Origin: Gambelia wislizenii
Taxonomy: Eukaryota; Chordata; Lepidosauria; Squamata; Crotaphytidae
Length of the DNA: 64,000 bases
Direction: 5' to 3'
NCBI GenBank assembly: GCA_030847615.1
Contig: JAUMIR010000005.1
Location: 166,436,596-166,500,595 of the forward strand
Part shown: positions 33,240-44,260 of the stretch, in pieces
Layout: each line of letters opens with the position of its first letter
How positions within the stretch are numbered: the first letter of the stretch is position 1
Notes under the pieces: generated by a model
What the model saw: the letters and a program-made list of their open reading frames with translations, nothing else
The model's database searches: none
Told to the model about the DNA's origin: nothing
Translations under genes and position numbers: made by a program

Positions 33240-33460
33240 TTTCTAATGTGATCTATGCCATCTTCTGTTAACAATGCCCTTCAGCACTCTGCATTGGGCA
33301 AATAGGCCAATCTCTGAGTCAGGGGATAAACAGACAGAAACCAGACATTAGGAATGGGACTACACAATAACTAGTTGCAGAACACTTCAGTCTTCCTGGA
33401 CATTCCATTTCTGACCTCGCAACAACTGTACTTGAACAAACAAACAAAAAACTATAAGAA
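33240..33460 (+). pseudogene. PLE GIY-YIG endonuclease domain
   Basis: The frame reads VIYAIFC, stop, QCPSALCIGQIGQSLSQGIN, then VAEHFSLPGHSISDLATTVL. This matches the GIY-YIG nuclease of Penelope elements: IYAI/CIG stand for the GIY and YIG signatures and AEHF..PGH is a conserved block. Two stops are present. The Tyr of YIG is Cys here. Confidence 0.8.
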
Positions 33461-33984
33461 GAAACAGATTAATTGGAATATATCCACAAATTCCAGCCCA
33501 TCAACAGTGGGTTGAACAAAGAGAATGGTTTCCTGGCACACTACACATATTATAACACTAGTTAACACCCCAGTCTCACGAGGGCACTCTTGGACAGTTT
33601 ATCACATCTCCTTTCTGGTTTCCAACAAGCATCACACTACATTCCAAAACTCCCTCCACCATTCATATTATAGTCCATGCAACATTTTTCTTAGGCAATA
33701 TTACAACAACATTAGGCAACATCTTTCTTCCTGCCTTTGTCCCTCAATGACCATTTGTAAATTGAACTTGTCACCTTATCACCACACCCACACATTTTAC
33801 ACTTCTGTGGCTATTCAACAGCCTGATTATGAGGTCTGTTATTAGGCACTAGTTCACTCCAAGCATCTGAGGAAGTAGACCAAATCTATGAAAGCTTATG
33901 TTTCAATTTCTTTCTCTCTATTAGTCTCAAGGGTGCTACAGGATCCCTTTGCATACTGATAAGTCCTGTTTGGGTGTGTGAGCA

Positions 33985-34410
33985 ATTTCGTGTTTTCCCT
34001 GAAGTCTCATTGATATGATTCAGTGAGACTTTGCATTATACCTTTTGACTGCTTTTGCTACATCCCTCTTCACTATTAATGCCACCCCATTTCTTCTTAG
34101 AGTTTTATTTCCTAAGAAAAATACTATGTAATTAGCTGACTCAAAAGGTCCCATTCCTGTCCACTTTAGCTTTTTCACCCCAAGTATTGCAATGTTTATA
34201 TTGCCCATTAATTATCTTACAATGTCTAGCTTCCCCTGATTCATCCTTCTCACATTCCATATCCTCATAATATGTGTAAGTGCAGCTTCAGACTTTCCTC
34301 TCACCACTGTGCACATCAACAGCTGAACATCCTTTCATCATGAATCCAATTGCATCATTAGCCATAGTGCTACTTGTACATGTTGTTACCCGAATAGATG
34401 GGGTACTGTA
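33985..34410 (-). mobile_element. Bov-B (RTE-clade) LINE 5' fragment
   Basis: The minus strand translates as WNVRRMNQGKLDIV, a stop, then ILGVKKLKWTGMGPFESANY and LRRNGVALIVKRDVAKAVKR, the start of the Bov-B endonuclease. The preceding part (34230-34410) is the matching 5' region. It abuts the PLE tail at 33960. The RT is missing. Confidence 0.8.
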
Positions 34411-35827
34411 GGACACCACTCATGATATTAATATTTTGGGGAATTATGATTAGTTCAAATGGAATGCTGTGAAAGTAGGTAAGTGTCTAATACTGAAGTG
34501 TCTAATATTGCCAATTATGAGATATTATAGGGAGGGGGTAGTACGGTATAGTAACAGTGTCCTCTGCTGTACCCCAGTAGCTTGTTGAGTGCCTTCTGAC
34601 CTGAGAGTCTCTTCCTCTTGCACTACCTCCAGTTTCATTTTGGATTGTCTCATCATAGAGTTTTCAAGGTAGAAGGCTCTAGGAGTGGTTTATATTGCCT
34701 TCTTCTGTGCATTTCTAACAAGCCTTAGCTATGTTGCCACTACCATTGTTCCTGAGAGATCCTCCACCAGTGTCACACACACAGACCCCACTACCGCTGC
34801 TGCTCAGTAGCTTATTGGCTCAACAAAAACCTGTCTGATATGGGAGACTCTACATGTAGCACTGTTATTATCAGCATACCCTCTTGCCTCACAGGAACAC
34901 ACAGTCCCATTACCATGGAAAGGTGAATGTTTACAATGACATGCACCAAAATGAGAGAATTCCCTTGAAAAACTGAAGGAGAAGGATATATTGATTTTAT
35001 ATAGAGAGACAAAGTGCAGAGATAGCATTAACAAATGACACAGCTCACTCAGATGCTGACTCACTACTCTTTGATTCATTATTCAGCTTTACATGTCCAC
35101 TTTGGTTACCTTTTTTAAAATTATAGAACTAACACTGGCAAGAGTATCTGGGATTCTGAGAAATCAATCAAGAACTTGTAGGGGAGGCAGACTAAATCAT
35201 TTTTTCCCCCTCACATTGCTTCATAATTCGTATACTTGGTTTAAAGTCTCTCCCAATAGGGTAAAAGAGTGAATTACTACGTGTTCATGGCCAGGCTGTC
35301 TCTAATAACAAGATCACAAGGAATTTGATCTATTCATTTAATTCCATTGTCAGAACGGTTTCAGACAATGTAACCTTGTCACAATCTCTCCCTCCATCTC
35401 CAGCACACTCTCAGAATCTGTCCTAAAAGGCTGAGAAACTGTCTTGAACATGATTTGATATGGAGCGGAGGATGGGAAAAGGAGAAAAAGAGGAAGAAAG
35501 GAGGCTGAAAGTCCAATAATCCTTTCAGGTTTCTAATACATTACACTGAATCCAGTCAAAATTTTATCGCATAGATGGAGTGTCAACAAGATTTGTAAAT
35601 GTTCTTGTTCTCAATTAGAAAAGAGTGTCTCAAAACATCTCAAAAATCCCACAGTATAATTTTTTTAAAAAAAAATCTGTGAAAAATCTTGTGTCTTTGA
35701 CCCATAGGGGGAAAGTTTTTAAAATTTTGTGTTCTTGCATGAAACAATACAACAAGAGAAGATCTGCATTTCTACCCCACAGGTAAGCTATGGCCAGTGT
35801 TCGACAGCAACTACTTAGTTAATTTTG
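34411..35827. other. no gene recognised
   Basis: No coding exon or named repeat. The 44-bp block at 35281-35324 is shared with 27442-27484. Confidence 0.5.
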
Positions 35828-36138
35828 TAGTCAGACCTCATATCTGTGAGGATTTGGTTCCTGGACTTACCACAGACACTGGAAACCATGGATAACTGTG
35901 AACCTTATTAAAATAAATAACCTTATTAAACCTTTTAATCTTACTAAAATAAAGGTCTTCTGGTAAAAACATACCATAGAGTTGTGTTGGTGGACCTCAA
36001 AGATGCCTAGAGAGGATGTCTCTCTAGGCATTTTCCAATGCGACTCTATGGAATATGCCCCTATTTTCTGTCCTGCAGATAACTAAAACTAATGGATATT
36101 TGTTCTGAGGACACAGGGGTCCGACCATACTTAACTAA
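35828..36138. mobile_element. Tc1/mariner-type MITE (family M1, copy 1)
   Basis: The ends GTCAGACCTCATATCTGTG and, reverse-complemented, GTCGGACCCCTGTGTCC are inverted. The interior (ACCATAGAGTTG ... GATGCCTAGAGAGGATG ... CGACTCTATGG) matches the copies at 39291-39527 and 57227-57483. A perfect small hairpin (TGCCTAGAGA / TCTCTAGGCA) lies near 36005-36030. Non-coding. Confidence 0.65.
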
Positions 36139-36339
36139 GTATACTTAACTATACTGAACTAAGTAACCTTTCTTGGCCCAACACTCCCAAACCTGACAGG
36201 AATGTCATTCACCCATGCTCTGATCACAGACAGAATTGACTTCCTTCTTCCCTTGCAGCTGATACCTGGTAAAGTAGGCTGTGTGTGTGTGCTGGGGGGA
36301 GAGTTACAACCATAGCAATAGTGTCACAATGGTGACTAA

Positions 36340-36689
36340 GGAGATTTTCAGACAGCGTTTTAGAGAGCCTACTGTGAGATGAGGTCCTGGGAGAGGAACG
36401 GTGGTCTTGTGCGGCAGGGGTCATTTGCAGACGCTGCCGTCCCTCTCCTGAAAACATCAGTGTCACTTCCGTGAAGCTTTGGAAGCGGCCGCACCATATT
36501 TTAAGCATGGAAGTTGCCCGTGCTTAAAATATGGCTCTGTGGCTTCCGAAGCTTCACAGAAGTGACACTGATGATTTCGGGAGAGGGACGGCGTCGTCCG
36601 AAAATGACCCCCTGCCACGCAAGACCACCGTTCCTCTCCCGGGACCTCATCCCACGGTAGGCTCTCTACAACGCTGTCTGAAAATCTCC
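36340..36689. mobile_element. PIF/Harbinger-type fold-back MITE (copy 1)
   Basis: The element is almost one long inverted repeat: arms of about 165 bp start GGAGATTTTCAGACAGCG and end in its reverse complement, meeting near 36510. Flanks are TAA (36337-36339) and CAA (36690-36692), consistent with a decayed 3-bp TWA duplication. It shares termini and the internal ACGGCGTCGTCC block with the copy at 56018-56358. Non-coding; a transcript would form a long hairpin. Confidence 0.8.
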
Positions 36690-36692
36690 CAA

Positions 36693-37482
36693 GTAACAAT
36701 CATGACTATAGAATACATATATTCATCTGTAACAGTTCTGTATACATAATTTCTACTTTGTCTTCATTGTGACACTATTACCACAATCGTAACAAACCTA
36801 TTTTACTAGGCACCCACAAACCTACTTTACCAGGCATCAGCTGCATAGACAGAAGGAGGTCCATTCTACTGGCAATTGGACCATGAGTGAATGATGTTTC
36901 CATGAAGTTTGGGGTAGATTGCGCCAGGAGAGAATGCTTAGTTAAGTATTTTGATGTAGAATACTGGACAATATTTTTTTAAAAAAAATATATTTCTTTA
37001 TAATTTATATTCAAATATACTTTAAAAGCTGGGTACCCAAGTGTTCACTTAGGTTTTAAGTTTTAAAATGAATGCCTATACTGAAAACATTATATCCACC
37101 AGTGTAGCATCACCTGACCATTTTCACAAACATAAAACTAGACTCTACTACCATTATGTGGAAGGTAAAACTGAAAGGCATCTAAACAGCCAACAGAACT
37201 GCTGGGTGGCTGCTTCTGGATGTCAGGTGGTTGACAGTCCACAGGGCTGGTTTAACCAGTCTGCCAAATCAGCATTGGTGGGGGGGCCCTAGGTCAAGAG
37301 AGGGCCCCATACTAGCCTCCTTAATCCGACGAAGGGGACAGCCAGTAGGAGCCCCGTCCTACCCTCCTCCTCCAAAAACCTCCGCTGGCTTTTTTTAAAA
37401 AAACAGCATCTCACAAACCCAAAGAGAAAGCGAAAGAAACAGCAACCCTCCATGGCAGAAGCTGGAGAGGCACGGGGAAGGT
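36693..37482. other. no gene recognised
   Basis: No coding exon found. A G-rich stretch near 37278 (GGTGGGGGGGCCCTAGG) resembles a segment at about 39585-39640 and may belong to an unnamed repeat. Confidence 0.45.
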
Positions 37483-37562
37483 GTGTGTGTGTGTGTGAGA
37501 GAGAGAGAGAAAGAGAGAGAGAGAGACAGGGAATTTGAGTGTTGTCTCCCTCAGAAAGGATG

Positions 37563-37628
<66 letters not shown>

Positions 37629-37660
37629 CTTCCCTTCCCTTCCCTTCCCATCTTGCTTCC
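37483..37660. repeat. compound microsatellite GT, GA, TTTC, CCCTT
   Basis: (GT)n then (GA)n at about 37483-37527, (TTTC)n with about 16 units at 37560-37627, then (TTCCC)n to about 37650. The long Phe-, Leu- and Ser-rich open frames here come from the repeat and are not genes. Confidence 0.95.
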
Positions 37661-37743
37661 TCTCCCCTCCCTTTCCCCCTTGGTCTTCTTCAGCTTCCTC
37701 TCCTTGCTGCCAACTGAGTTCAGCCTGCAAAAGGAATTTGTGT

Positions 37744-37975
37744 GTTTGCCCATGTGCCTTCAAGTCATTTCTGACTAAGGCCAGCCTACCATGGGATTTT
37801 CTAGGCAAGGTTTGTTCAAAGGGGGTGTGCCTTTGCCTTCCTTTGAGGCTGAGAGAGTGTGACTTGCCCAAGGTCACCCAGTGGGCATTCATGGCTGAGT
37901 AAGGATTCAAACCCTGGTCTCCACAGCCATAGGGCAATGCTGAAACTTCTACAACACTCTGGTTCTTTTAACAGA
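37744..37975 (-). mobile_element. tRNA-derived SINE with Bov-B tail
   Basis: On the minus strand the 5' part contains the B-box-like GGTTTGAATCC and CCTTGGGCAAGTCACACTC. The 3' end GTCAGAAATGACTTGAAGGC is the Bov-B-derived tail used by squamate SINEs. The element is degraded but runs the full usual length of about 230 bp. Confidence 0.75.
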
Positions 37976-38092
37976 AGAATATAAAAAATATAAATAAAAA
38001 TTGGAGTAATATTACTGGGAACAATGGTTTTATTGTTATCACTAAGCACACCAGTATCCCATTAGTGTTATGTGAGAGGCACTGGCCTAGAG

Positions 38093-38428
38093 CAGTGGTT
38101 CTTAACCTTTTCTTTACCAGGGACCCCCTTTAAATATCTTTTGTTGCTTCAAGACTTAACTCAAGATTTAAAACCCTAATAATAATAGCTAACAACAACA
38201 ATACAATTACACCATCCATTAAACTTTCCCTCAGAGGCACTCTTGCTTCTTCCTGCAAGTTTGTGGCTGGAGTGGATTGAATGGCAATGTGCAGGCCAAG
38301 CCAGCCAGCCTTTGCCTTGGTTCCTGTCACGTGGGTACTCCACTACAGTGAGGAGGTGGGCCAAGCAGCCTTCAAGCCTTTGTGGACTCCCTGTGAGGAC
38401 ATTGCGGACCCCAAGTTAAGAACCACTG
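38093..38428. mobile_element. hAT non-autonomous transposon
   Basis: Termini CAGTGGTTCTTAACC on both ends (38093 and reverse complement at 38428) are canonical for hAT-Charlie elements. The 8-bp flanks GCCTAGAG (38085-38092) and GGCTAGAG (38429-38436) differ at one position. The 336-bp interior has no transposase. Confidence 0.9.
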
Positions 38429-38542
38429 GGCTAGAGAATGCTGGAAAAGGAACAATGCAACCAGATCTTGAGAAGGATGCTGGCAGGGGGATTCTGGGAG
38501 GTGTAATCTAAGAATAACTTTCCCAGGCTCTGAATGCAGCCT

Positions 38543-39172
38543 AGAATCATAGAATCATAGGCTGGAAGGGACCCCAACAGCCATCCCATCCGATCGGCTT
38601 CTGCCCTGCAGGAACACACAATCAAAGCATTCCTGGCAGATGGCAATCCAGCCTATGTTTAAAAAAACCCAAAGAAGGAGACTCCACCACACCACACTCC
38701 AAGGCGGCAGTGTATTCCACTTCCGAACAGCTCTTTCTGTCAGGAGGTTATTCCTAATATTCAGGTGGAATCTGTTTTCCTGTAATTTGAACCCATGGCT
38801 CCGTGTCCCAGTCTCTGGGGCAGCAGAAAACAAGCTTCCTCCTTCCTCAATATGACGTCCCTTCAAATATTTAAACATGGCTATCACGTCACCTCTCAAC
38901 CTTCTCTTCTCCAGGCTAAGCATACCCAGCTCCCTAAGCCATTCCTCATAGGGCGTAATGGTTTCCAGACCTCCCACCATCCTTCTCAGTATCTTTCTTG
39001 AATTGTTGTGCCCAGAACTGGAAACAGTATTCCAGGTGAGGTCTGACCAAAGCAGAATGGAGTGATTACTTCCCTTGATCTAGACACTACTCCTATTAAT
39101 GCAGCCTAGAATCGCATTGGCATTTTTTGCTGCTGCATCACACTACTAACTCATGTTTAATTTGTAGTCCAC
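38543..39172 (-). mobile_element. CR1 LINE 3' fragment
   Basis: The minus strand encodes the end of ORF2: a frame with [59 protein letters not shown] and, upstream to 39172, the region matching 30955-31080. The 3' end at 38543 has the tandem ATTCTATGATTCTA signature. A 5'-truncated, decayed copy. Confidence 0.92.
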
Positions 39173-39290
39173 TCTTTCTTTTCTTTGAGGAAATCTACAC
39201 CATTACATTAATTGCTAATACACAAAAATATTATGTTAGTGCCTATAATATAGTTTTTAAACTAAATTATTGGTGGCAAATTATGTAATA

Positions 39291-39527
39291 CAGTAGTCTC
39301 CTCTTATCCACTGGGGATTGGTTCGGGGGGGGGCGTGGATTCTGAAAACCATGAATAATAGTGAATGCCATTGAAAATAATGGGACTGCTGGTTTAAAAT
39401 ACCATAGAGTTGCCTTGGAGGGCCTCGAAAACGGCTAAGGAGGACACATTTTCTAGGAAGACTCTATGGTAGGTGTGCTGTTTTGTGTCCCATGGATAAA
39501 GAATCCATGGATACGGGGGTCCTACTG
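39291..39527. mobile_element. Tc1/mariner-type MITE (family M1, copy 2)
   Basis: Flanked by TA on both sides (39289-39290, 39528-39529). The ends CAGTAGTCTCCTCTTATCCA and, reverse-complemented, CAGTAGGACCCCCGTATCCA are inverted. Interior homologous to the copies at 35828 and 57227. Non-coding. Confidence 0.85.
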
Positions 39528-39648
39528 TAATCTGAACATCCTGTAAGGTGAATAAGTTAGGTTACATTGACCTGAGATAAACATATGGGCCCCCCAAAAT
39601 AAAGCATTGCAGCGGGCCCCAAAATTCCTTAAACTGGCCCTGACAGTC

Positions 39649-39870
39649 CATGTCCCTGGTGGAGCAGTGGTTAAATGCCAGTTCTGCAGCCACAACATTG
39701 TGAGTTTGATCCTGCAGGGCTCCAGGTTGACTCAGCCTTCCATCCTTCCATAGGTCAGTAAAATAAGTACCCAGCTTGTTGGGGCAGTTAGCTAGCATAT
39801 TGTAAATTGCTTAGAGAGTGCTTAGCACTATAAAGTGGCATAGAAATGTAAGTGTTAATTGCTATTGCTA
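39649..39870 (+). mobile_element. tRNA-derived SINE (copy 2)
   Basis: Head GGTGGAGCAGTGGTTAAATG, B-box-like GAGTTTGATCC, body TAGGTCAGTAAAATAAGTAC, and an end in repeated TGCTATTGCTAT. It lacks the GCGGGGTATAAAT tail of copies 1 and 3, so it is a shorter subtype. Confidence 0.85.
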
Positions 39871-40535
39871 TGTCTTCTATCATTCCTCTCCCCGGATGTT
39901 GCTATTTTTTATTTAAATATGTATGCAGTACTTATGCTCATTTCATATATTACTTATCACATAATTTATTTATTTCAAACATTTATCTCATCCTGCTAAG
40001 GTCCCTGAGGCAATATATTGCCAAGGTCCCTGAGGCAATATATAGCTTTAAATGTATTTAAAACATGAATTGGGCCTTGTATTATGTGCAGAGGGGTCAC
40101 ATTGCTTGTCACTGCATCCCTCTTCATCTATCCTTTGTATACCTACACACTCCTGCACAGTTCACTAAGTTATGTATTTGCCTCCAGCTGCAAAATTCCT
40201 CTTGCACCTTCTGTCAGGTAAGACAAACTGTGATCAGGTGCCAACATTAAATTCTGACTTTGGTCTCTGGAAAGGAAAACTGTCTCCAAGTGGTCCCCCA
40301 TTTCCAGTCCAGCTCAACACAACAGATTTGAGTGTTAAGTCAGGTTGTCATGACCAATAAGCCAGTCTGAAGTAAACCTGGGAACTGATGCATGATCTCA
40401 GTAGCATCACAGATTTGCTTAAAAGAAAGAAGTGTGTAAGGTGGAGGATCAGTCTCTACTTTGTTTCTGCTCTCAGCCTTCATGAGTATTTGTACTACTG
40501 TTTCAGCTGCAGCTATAGCTCCTCCCACTCCTCTT

Positions 40536-41286
40536 TATTTATACCTTGCCTTTCCCCCAAACAAAGACTCAAGACTGCTTACAAATTAAAATATATACAA
40601 TACAGTTAAAACATACAAAAGATGAACAGTAAAGCAGAATTAAACTATTAATAAAAGGGAGCCCTGGTAGTGCAATGGTTAAATGCTGGTACTGCAGCCA
40701 CAACATTGTGAGTTCAATCCTGCAGGGCTCCAAGGTTGACTCAACCTTTCATCCGTTTGTAGGTCAGTAAAATGAGTACTCAGTGAGTGGGGGCAATTAG
40801 CTAACATATTGTAAACTGCTTGGAGAGTGCCTGGCCCTGTAGAGAGGTGTAGAAGTGTAAATGCTATTGCTAACATTTTGTAAGCTGCTCTGAGAGCCCT
40901 TGTGGCTGAAGAGCGGGGTATAAAGACTCTAAAAATAAAAATAAAATAAATAAAAATAATATTAAAAACATTTTAAAATATACCATTAGAAATGATGAAA
41001 AGCAATTAAAGAACTCTAGTTTCTACTTCTGTACCCCAACTCCTGTTGGGATTTTTTTAAAAAAATTCACTTGCTGGCAGAAGGGCAACAAGGAAGCTGC
41101 CTTGTGAATTGTGTTCAGAGACATACCAGCAGCCTGTGAGATACTGTAGCAAGGTGTTGCATGCTCCCTGTGAACAGTGACACTTAACAATCTTACTGCA
41201 TTTCTTTGTACCAAATGATATTTTCTAACACTCTTTAAAGTCAGCTCCACATAGAGTGTACTACAATAAACCAAATGGAATGTAAT
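40536..41286 (-). mobile_element. L2-type LINE 3' fragment, split by a SINE
   Basis: The minus strand holds a degraded C-terminal segment: YCSTLYVELTLKSVRKYHLV and QRNAVRLLSVTVHREHATPC, the L2 pattern LQLVQNAAARLL. Its 3' UTR and tail run to about 40536 (ACTGCTTACAAATT). The SINE at 40657-40953 interrupts the 3' UTR. Confidence 0.65.
40657..40953 (+). mobile_element. tRNA-derived SINE with L2-like tail (copy 3)
   Basis: Same family as copy 1: head GGTAGTGCAATGGTTAAATG, B-box-like GAGTTCAATCC, tail GTAAGCTGCTCTGAGAG ... GCGGGGTATAAAG and an A-rich repeat end. Inserted into an L2 LINE tail of opposite orientation. Confidence 0.88.
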
Positions 41287-41901
41287 TAAGGGCTCAGCTA
41301 CATGGACCAAATAAAATGATCTCACTTCATTTTCACAGTGAGTTATCCAGATGACATGTGGCTTGAATCCAGGTCTTATCAGCACCTCGGGGTTTAATCT
41401 GGACCAAAAAGAGTTGGGATTTACTCCATATTTGAACAGAAAATCCAGCTATTCATGTGTGGACTGTGCCCCATAGCGATGTTGGTGTGGGGGTGGGCGG
41501 ACTGAAGAGTTTGTAAGGAAGATCTCTGGCCCTGGCGATTGGCTGACCTTTTCTGCCAGGAAATGCCTCTTTCCCTGTTTCAATTTCACTTTTTAGTGGC
41601 CCCTTTATCACCATTTAGTTTGCAAATGTGGGAGTTGTTTGGAGAAGCACATACCAGCACATCCAGATCATTATTAGCTCTGCTTAATAGGATTCCAAAG
41701 CCCCTTTAATCTGAGGGAAAAGACATATCTACATTTGCATACATGGGGAGAAGCGTTGGGGGGGGAATCCAGAGCAGCCATGGCCATGTGGCCATACATA
41801 CTGTGATTTACCAGACTGGGGTGTGTTGAAAAGGGAGAACTATATGGACAGTGCTCCCAAACTTGCCTTGCTGAATATGGTGACCATGTGTATAAGCCCA
41901 T
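41287..41901. mobile_element. possible hAT-like MITE of about 615 bp
   Basis: The left end GGGCTCAGCTACATGGACCA resembles the reverse complement of the right end GGGCTTATACACATGGTCAC, and the length is close to that of the elements at 13726 and 31288. No clear TSD. No coding content. Confidence 0.45.
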
Positions 41902-42479
41902 GGTTGCTGCAGACCAGGGAAACCCAAATGGATAGCAAAAGTTCATGCTCTTTTTAATTCTTTTATTTCAGAAATGTGGGTACCATTGTTTATAGACTTG
42001 AATTCAGTCACTTCTTATTTCAAACTTAAGCAGTTTGCTTCACATAAAATCATGGTGCCACTAATCAACACACACAAGGTGGCTGCTGTGCTTGGCGGGT
42101 GGATGGTTTGTGGCCCAGCCAGCTCCTGGAGCTAGCGTGGTATTGGGGCAGGTCTTCTGGCCGGTGCAGTGGATGATGCCACCTTTCACGACATTTTGCA
42201 ATGGCCTCTTTACAGCCGTTTTATGATACTAGGGCTGCTATATAAGCCATCCCCAGTGCATCATCCACAGTGGTTGGCTAGGTTGTGGATGCCTTGTCTT
42301 GCGGTTCCATTTTTTGGCCTCAGATGCGGACCCAGAGCCAGCCCCTTTCCCGCGGACCTCTGGCACCTTGGGAATGGACAGTGATTCAAGGGGCCATCGG
42401 CTCCTTGGCCATGTCTACATGAGCAAGCTACCGAAGGGCAGTAGACCAGTTGACTTCAGGAGGAGACATGGCTATGGGG

Positions 42480-42798
42480 GCTCCTAGATGGCCTCGGAGC
42501 ATGAGGTGCTGCCCTACCTGGTAGTGTTGAAGGACCAGGGACTGGCTCCACATACCATCTCTGTACATGTGGCTGGAATTTCCTTTTTCAGCAAGGTACC
42601 CAACTGCAGTGAACCTTGCACCACCTTCATCATCTGCATAACAATGGAGGGCTGGAAGAGGATGGCCGGCACGAGGTTGATGGCAGGTGACCAATTTCCT
42701 ACAGCATCCTGGCACGACTGGTACCTATGCTATGCAAAGTGTGCAGGTAATGGTATGAGGGCATGCTTTTCAGCACAGCATTCACAACAGCCTTCTAT
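42480..42798 (+). pseudogene. tyrosine recombinase, N-terminal half
   Basis: The frame reads YLVVLKDQGLAPHTISVHVA and GISFFSKVPN, then MEGWKRMAGTRLMAG. After a frameshift it continues WYEGMLFSTAFTTAFY, ending exactly where L2 copy B is inserted. These are the core-binding domain (GLAxxTI...LAGISFF, KxLEGW) and the start of the catalytic domain. The second half resumes at 44258. Confidence 0.75.
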
Positions 42799-44260
42799 AT
42801 TTGGTTAAGATATACTGACTATCTAGACCCATTTCAAACTGGCTTCAGGATGGGATTTGGAGTTGAGACTGCGATGGTTGCCTTGACTGATGATCTGCAT
42901 CTAAGCATCAACAGGGGTAATGTGTCCCTATTGGTGCTTCTAGACCTCTCAGTGGGTTTTGATACGATAGATCATAGCATCCTCCTGGATCACCTGAGTG
43001 GGATAGGAATTGAAGGCACTGCGCTCCAGTGGTTCCAGTCCTTCCTCTCAGGCAGGTCCCAGAGGGTGTTGCCCGGGGACAGCCACTCTAGCAGAGCTTA
43101 CTTGTGGCATTCTGCAGGTGCCATCCTGTCCCCAATGCTGTTTAACATCTATATGAAGCCGCTGGGTGAGTATATTCGGAGTTATGGGGCTGGGTGTTAT
43201 CAGTACGCTGATGACACCCAGATCTATTTCTCCTTGTCCCGATCATCGGCCTAGAATTCTGATGGCGTCTCTCCTCTTAATGACTGTCTTAAAGCAGTAA
43301 TGGGCTGGATGAGGAAAAACAGATTGAGATTAAATCTGGACAAAATGGAGGTGCTCACGGTAGTGGCCCTGAAACCAGGAGTCGGGTTGCAACCTCCAGT
43401 CCTGGATGGGGTCACGCTCTCTGTTAAGGACTGTGTTCACAGTCTGGGGGTGCTCCTTGATACATCGCTTCAGATGACTAGTCAGGTGAATGTGATGGTC
43501 AGGAGCGCTTCTTATCAGCTTCAGCTGATACACCAGCTGCAACCTTTTCTGGAAGTAAGGGACCTCGAGACTGTGGTGCACGTGCTGGTAACCTCTCATC
43601 TAGATTTCTGCAATGTGCTCTACATGGGGCTACCCTCATGCTTGGTCCAGAAACTTCAGCTGGTACAAAATATGACAGCCAGAGTGGTCTCGGGAACATC
43701 TCGGAGAGACCATATAACTCCAGTATTGAAATCTCTCCACTGGCTGCCTATAAGTTTCTGGGCCCAGTATAAGGTGTTGGTTATTACCTTTAAAGCCCTA
43801 AATGGCTTGGGTCTAACTTAAGTTTGGAACCGCCTCCTCCTATACAATCCTCCCCATGCACTCCGTTCCTCTGGGAGGAATTTGCTTCAGCCACAAAAAT
43901 CTAGGTTGTCTGCAACCTCCCAGAGGGCCTTTTCGGTAATCACCCCAAATTTATGGAATGGCCTGCTGGACGAGATCCATCAGATGATGAGCTTAAGTAG
44001 CTTTTAAAAAGTACTGTAGACAGATCTCTTTCAGCAGGCCTTTTCTGATTAGATCCTGGCCTCAGGAACTGCATCTCCTGGCCTTTTTTAATCTTGTATA
44101 TATTTGTTTTTAATGTGATTTTAGTTAGATGGTTTTAATTTTATATTGTTTAATGTCTGTTTATGCGGGTGGGTGGGGGTGGGTGGTGCTTTTAGTTGTT
44201 ATTACAATTTTTTAATTGTTGGAAGCCACCCTGATTGTTTTTACCAGAGGGGTGGGGTAT
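42799..44260 (+). mobile_element. L2-type LINE copy B with 5' filler
   Basis: An about 20-bp filler (42799-42817) precedes the L2 start TATCTAGACCC at 42820. The RT frame is open to the TAA after LSSF near 44007 except for a TAG at 43251-43253 and a TAA near 43819. Motifs: LLVLLDLSVGFDTIDHSILL, AGAILSPMLFNIYM, CYQYADDTQIY, LKSLHWLPISFWAQYKV. The 3' tail GGAAGCCACCCTGATTG ... GGGGTAT ends at 44260. The L2 lies in the recombinase gene in the same orientation and continues its reading frame. It is 5'-truncated at the same base as copy A. Confidence 0.88.

Larger units (their letters stand above)
32345..33960 (+). mobile_element. Penelope-like retroelement (PLE)
   Basis: RT followed by a GIY-YIG endonuclease in the same orientation identifies a Penelope-like element. 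The 3' non-coding part (33480-33850) ends in the phrase GCATCTGAGGAAGTAGACC ... GAAAGCTTATG ... GGTGCTACAGGATCC, typical of reptile PLE tails; a second copy of this tail is at 57885. The 5' end is truncated near 32345. Stops and frameshifts make it inactive. Confidence 0.88.

Noticed and set aside
37483..37937. Phe/Leu/Ser-rich and Lys/Glu-rich open frames
   Set aside because: They are translations of the TTTC/GAAA microsatellite.
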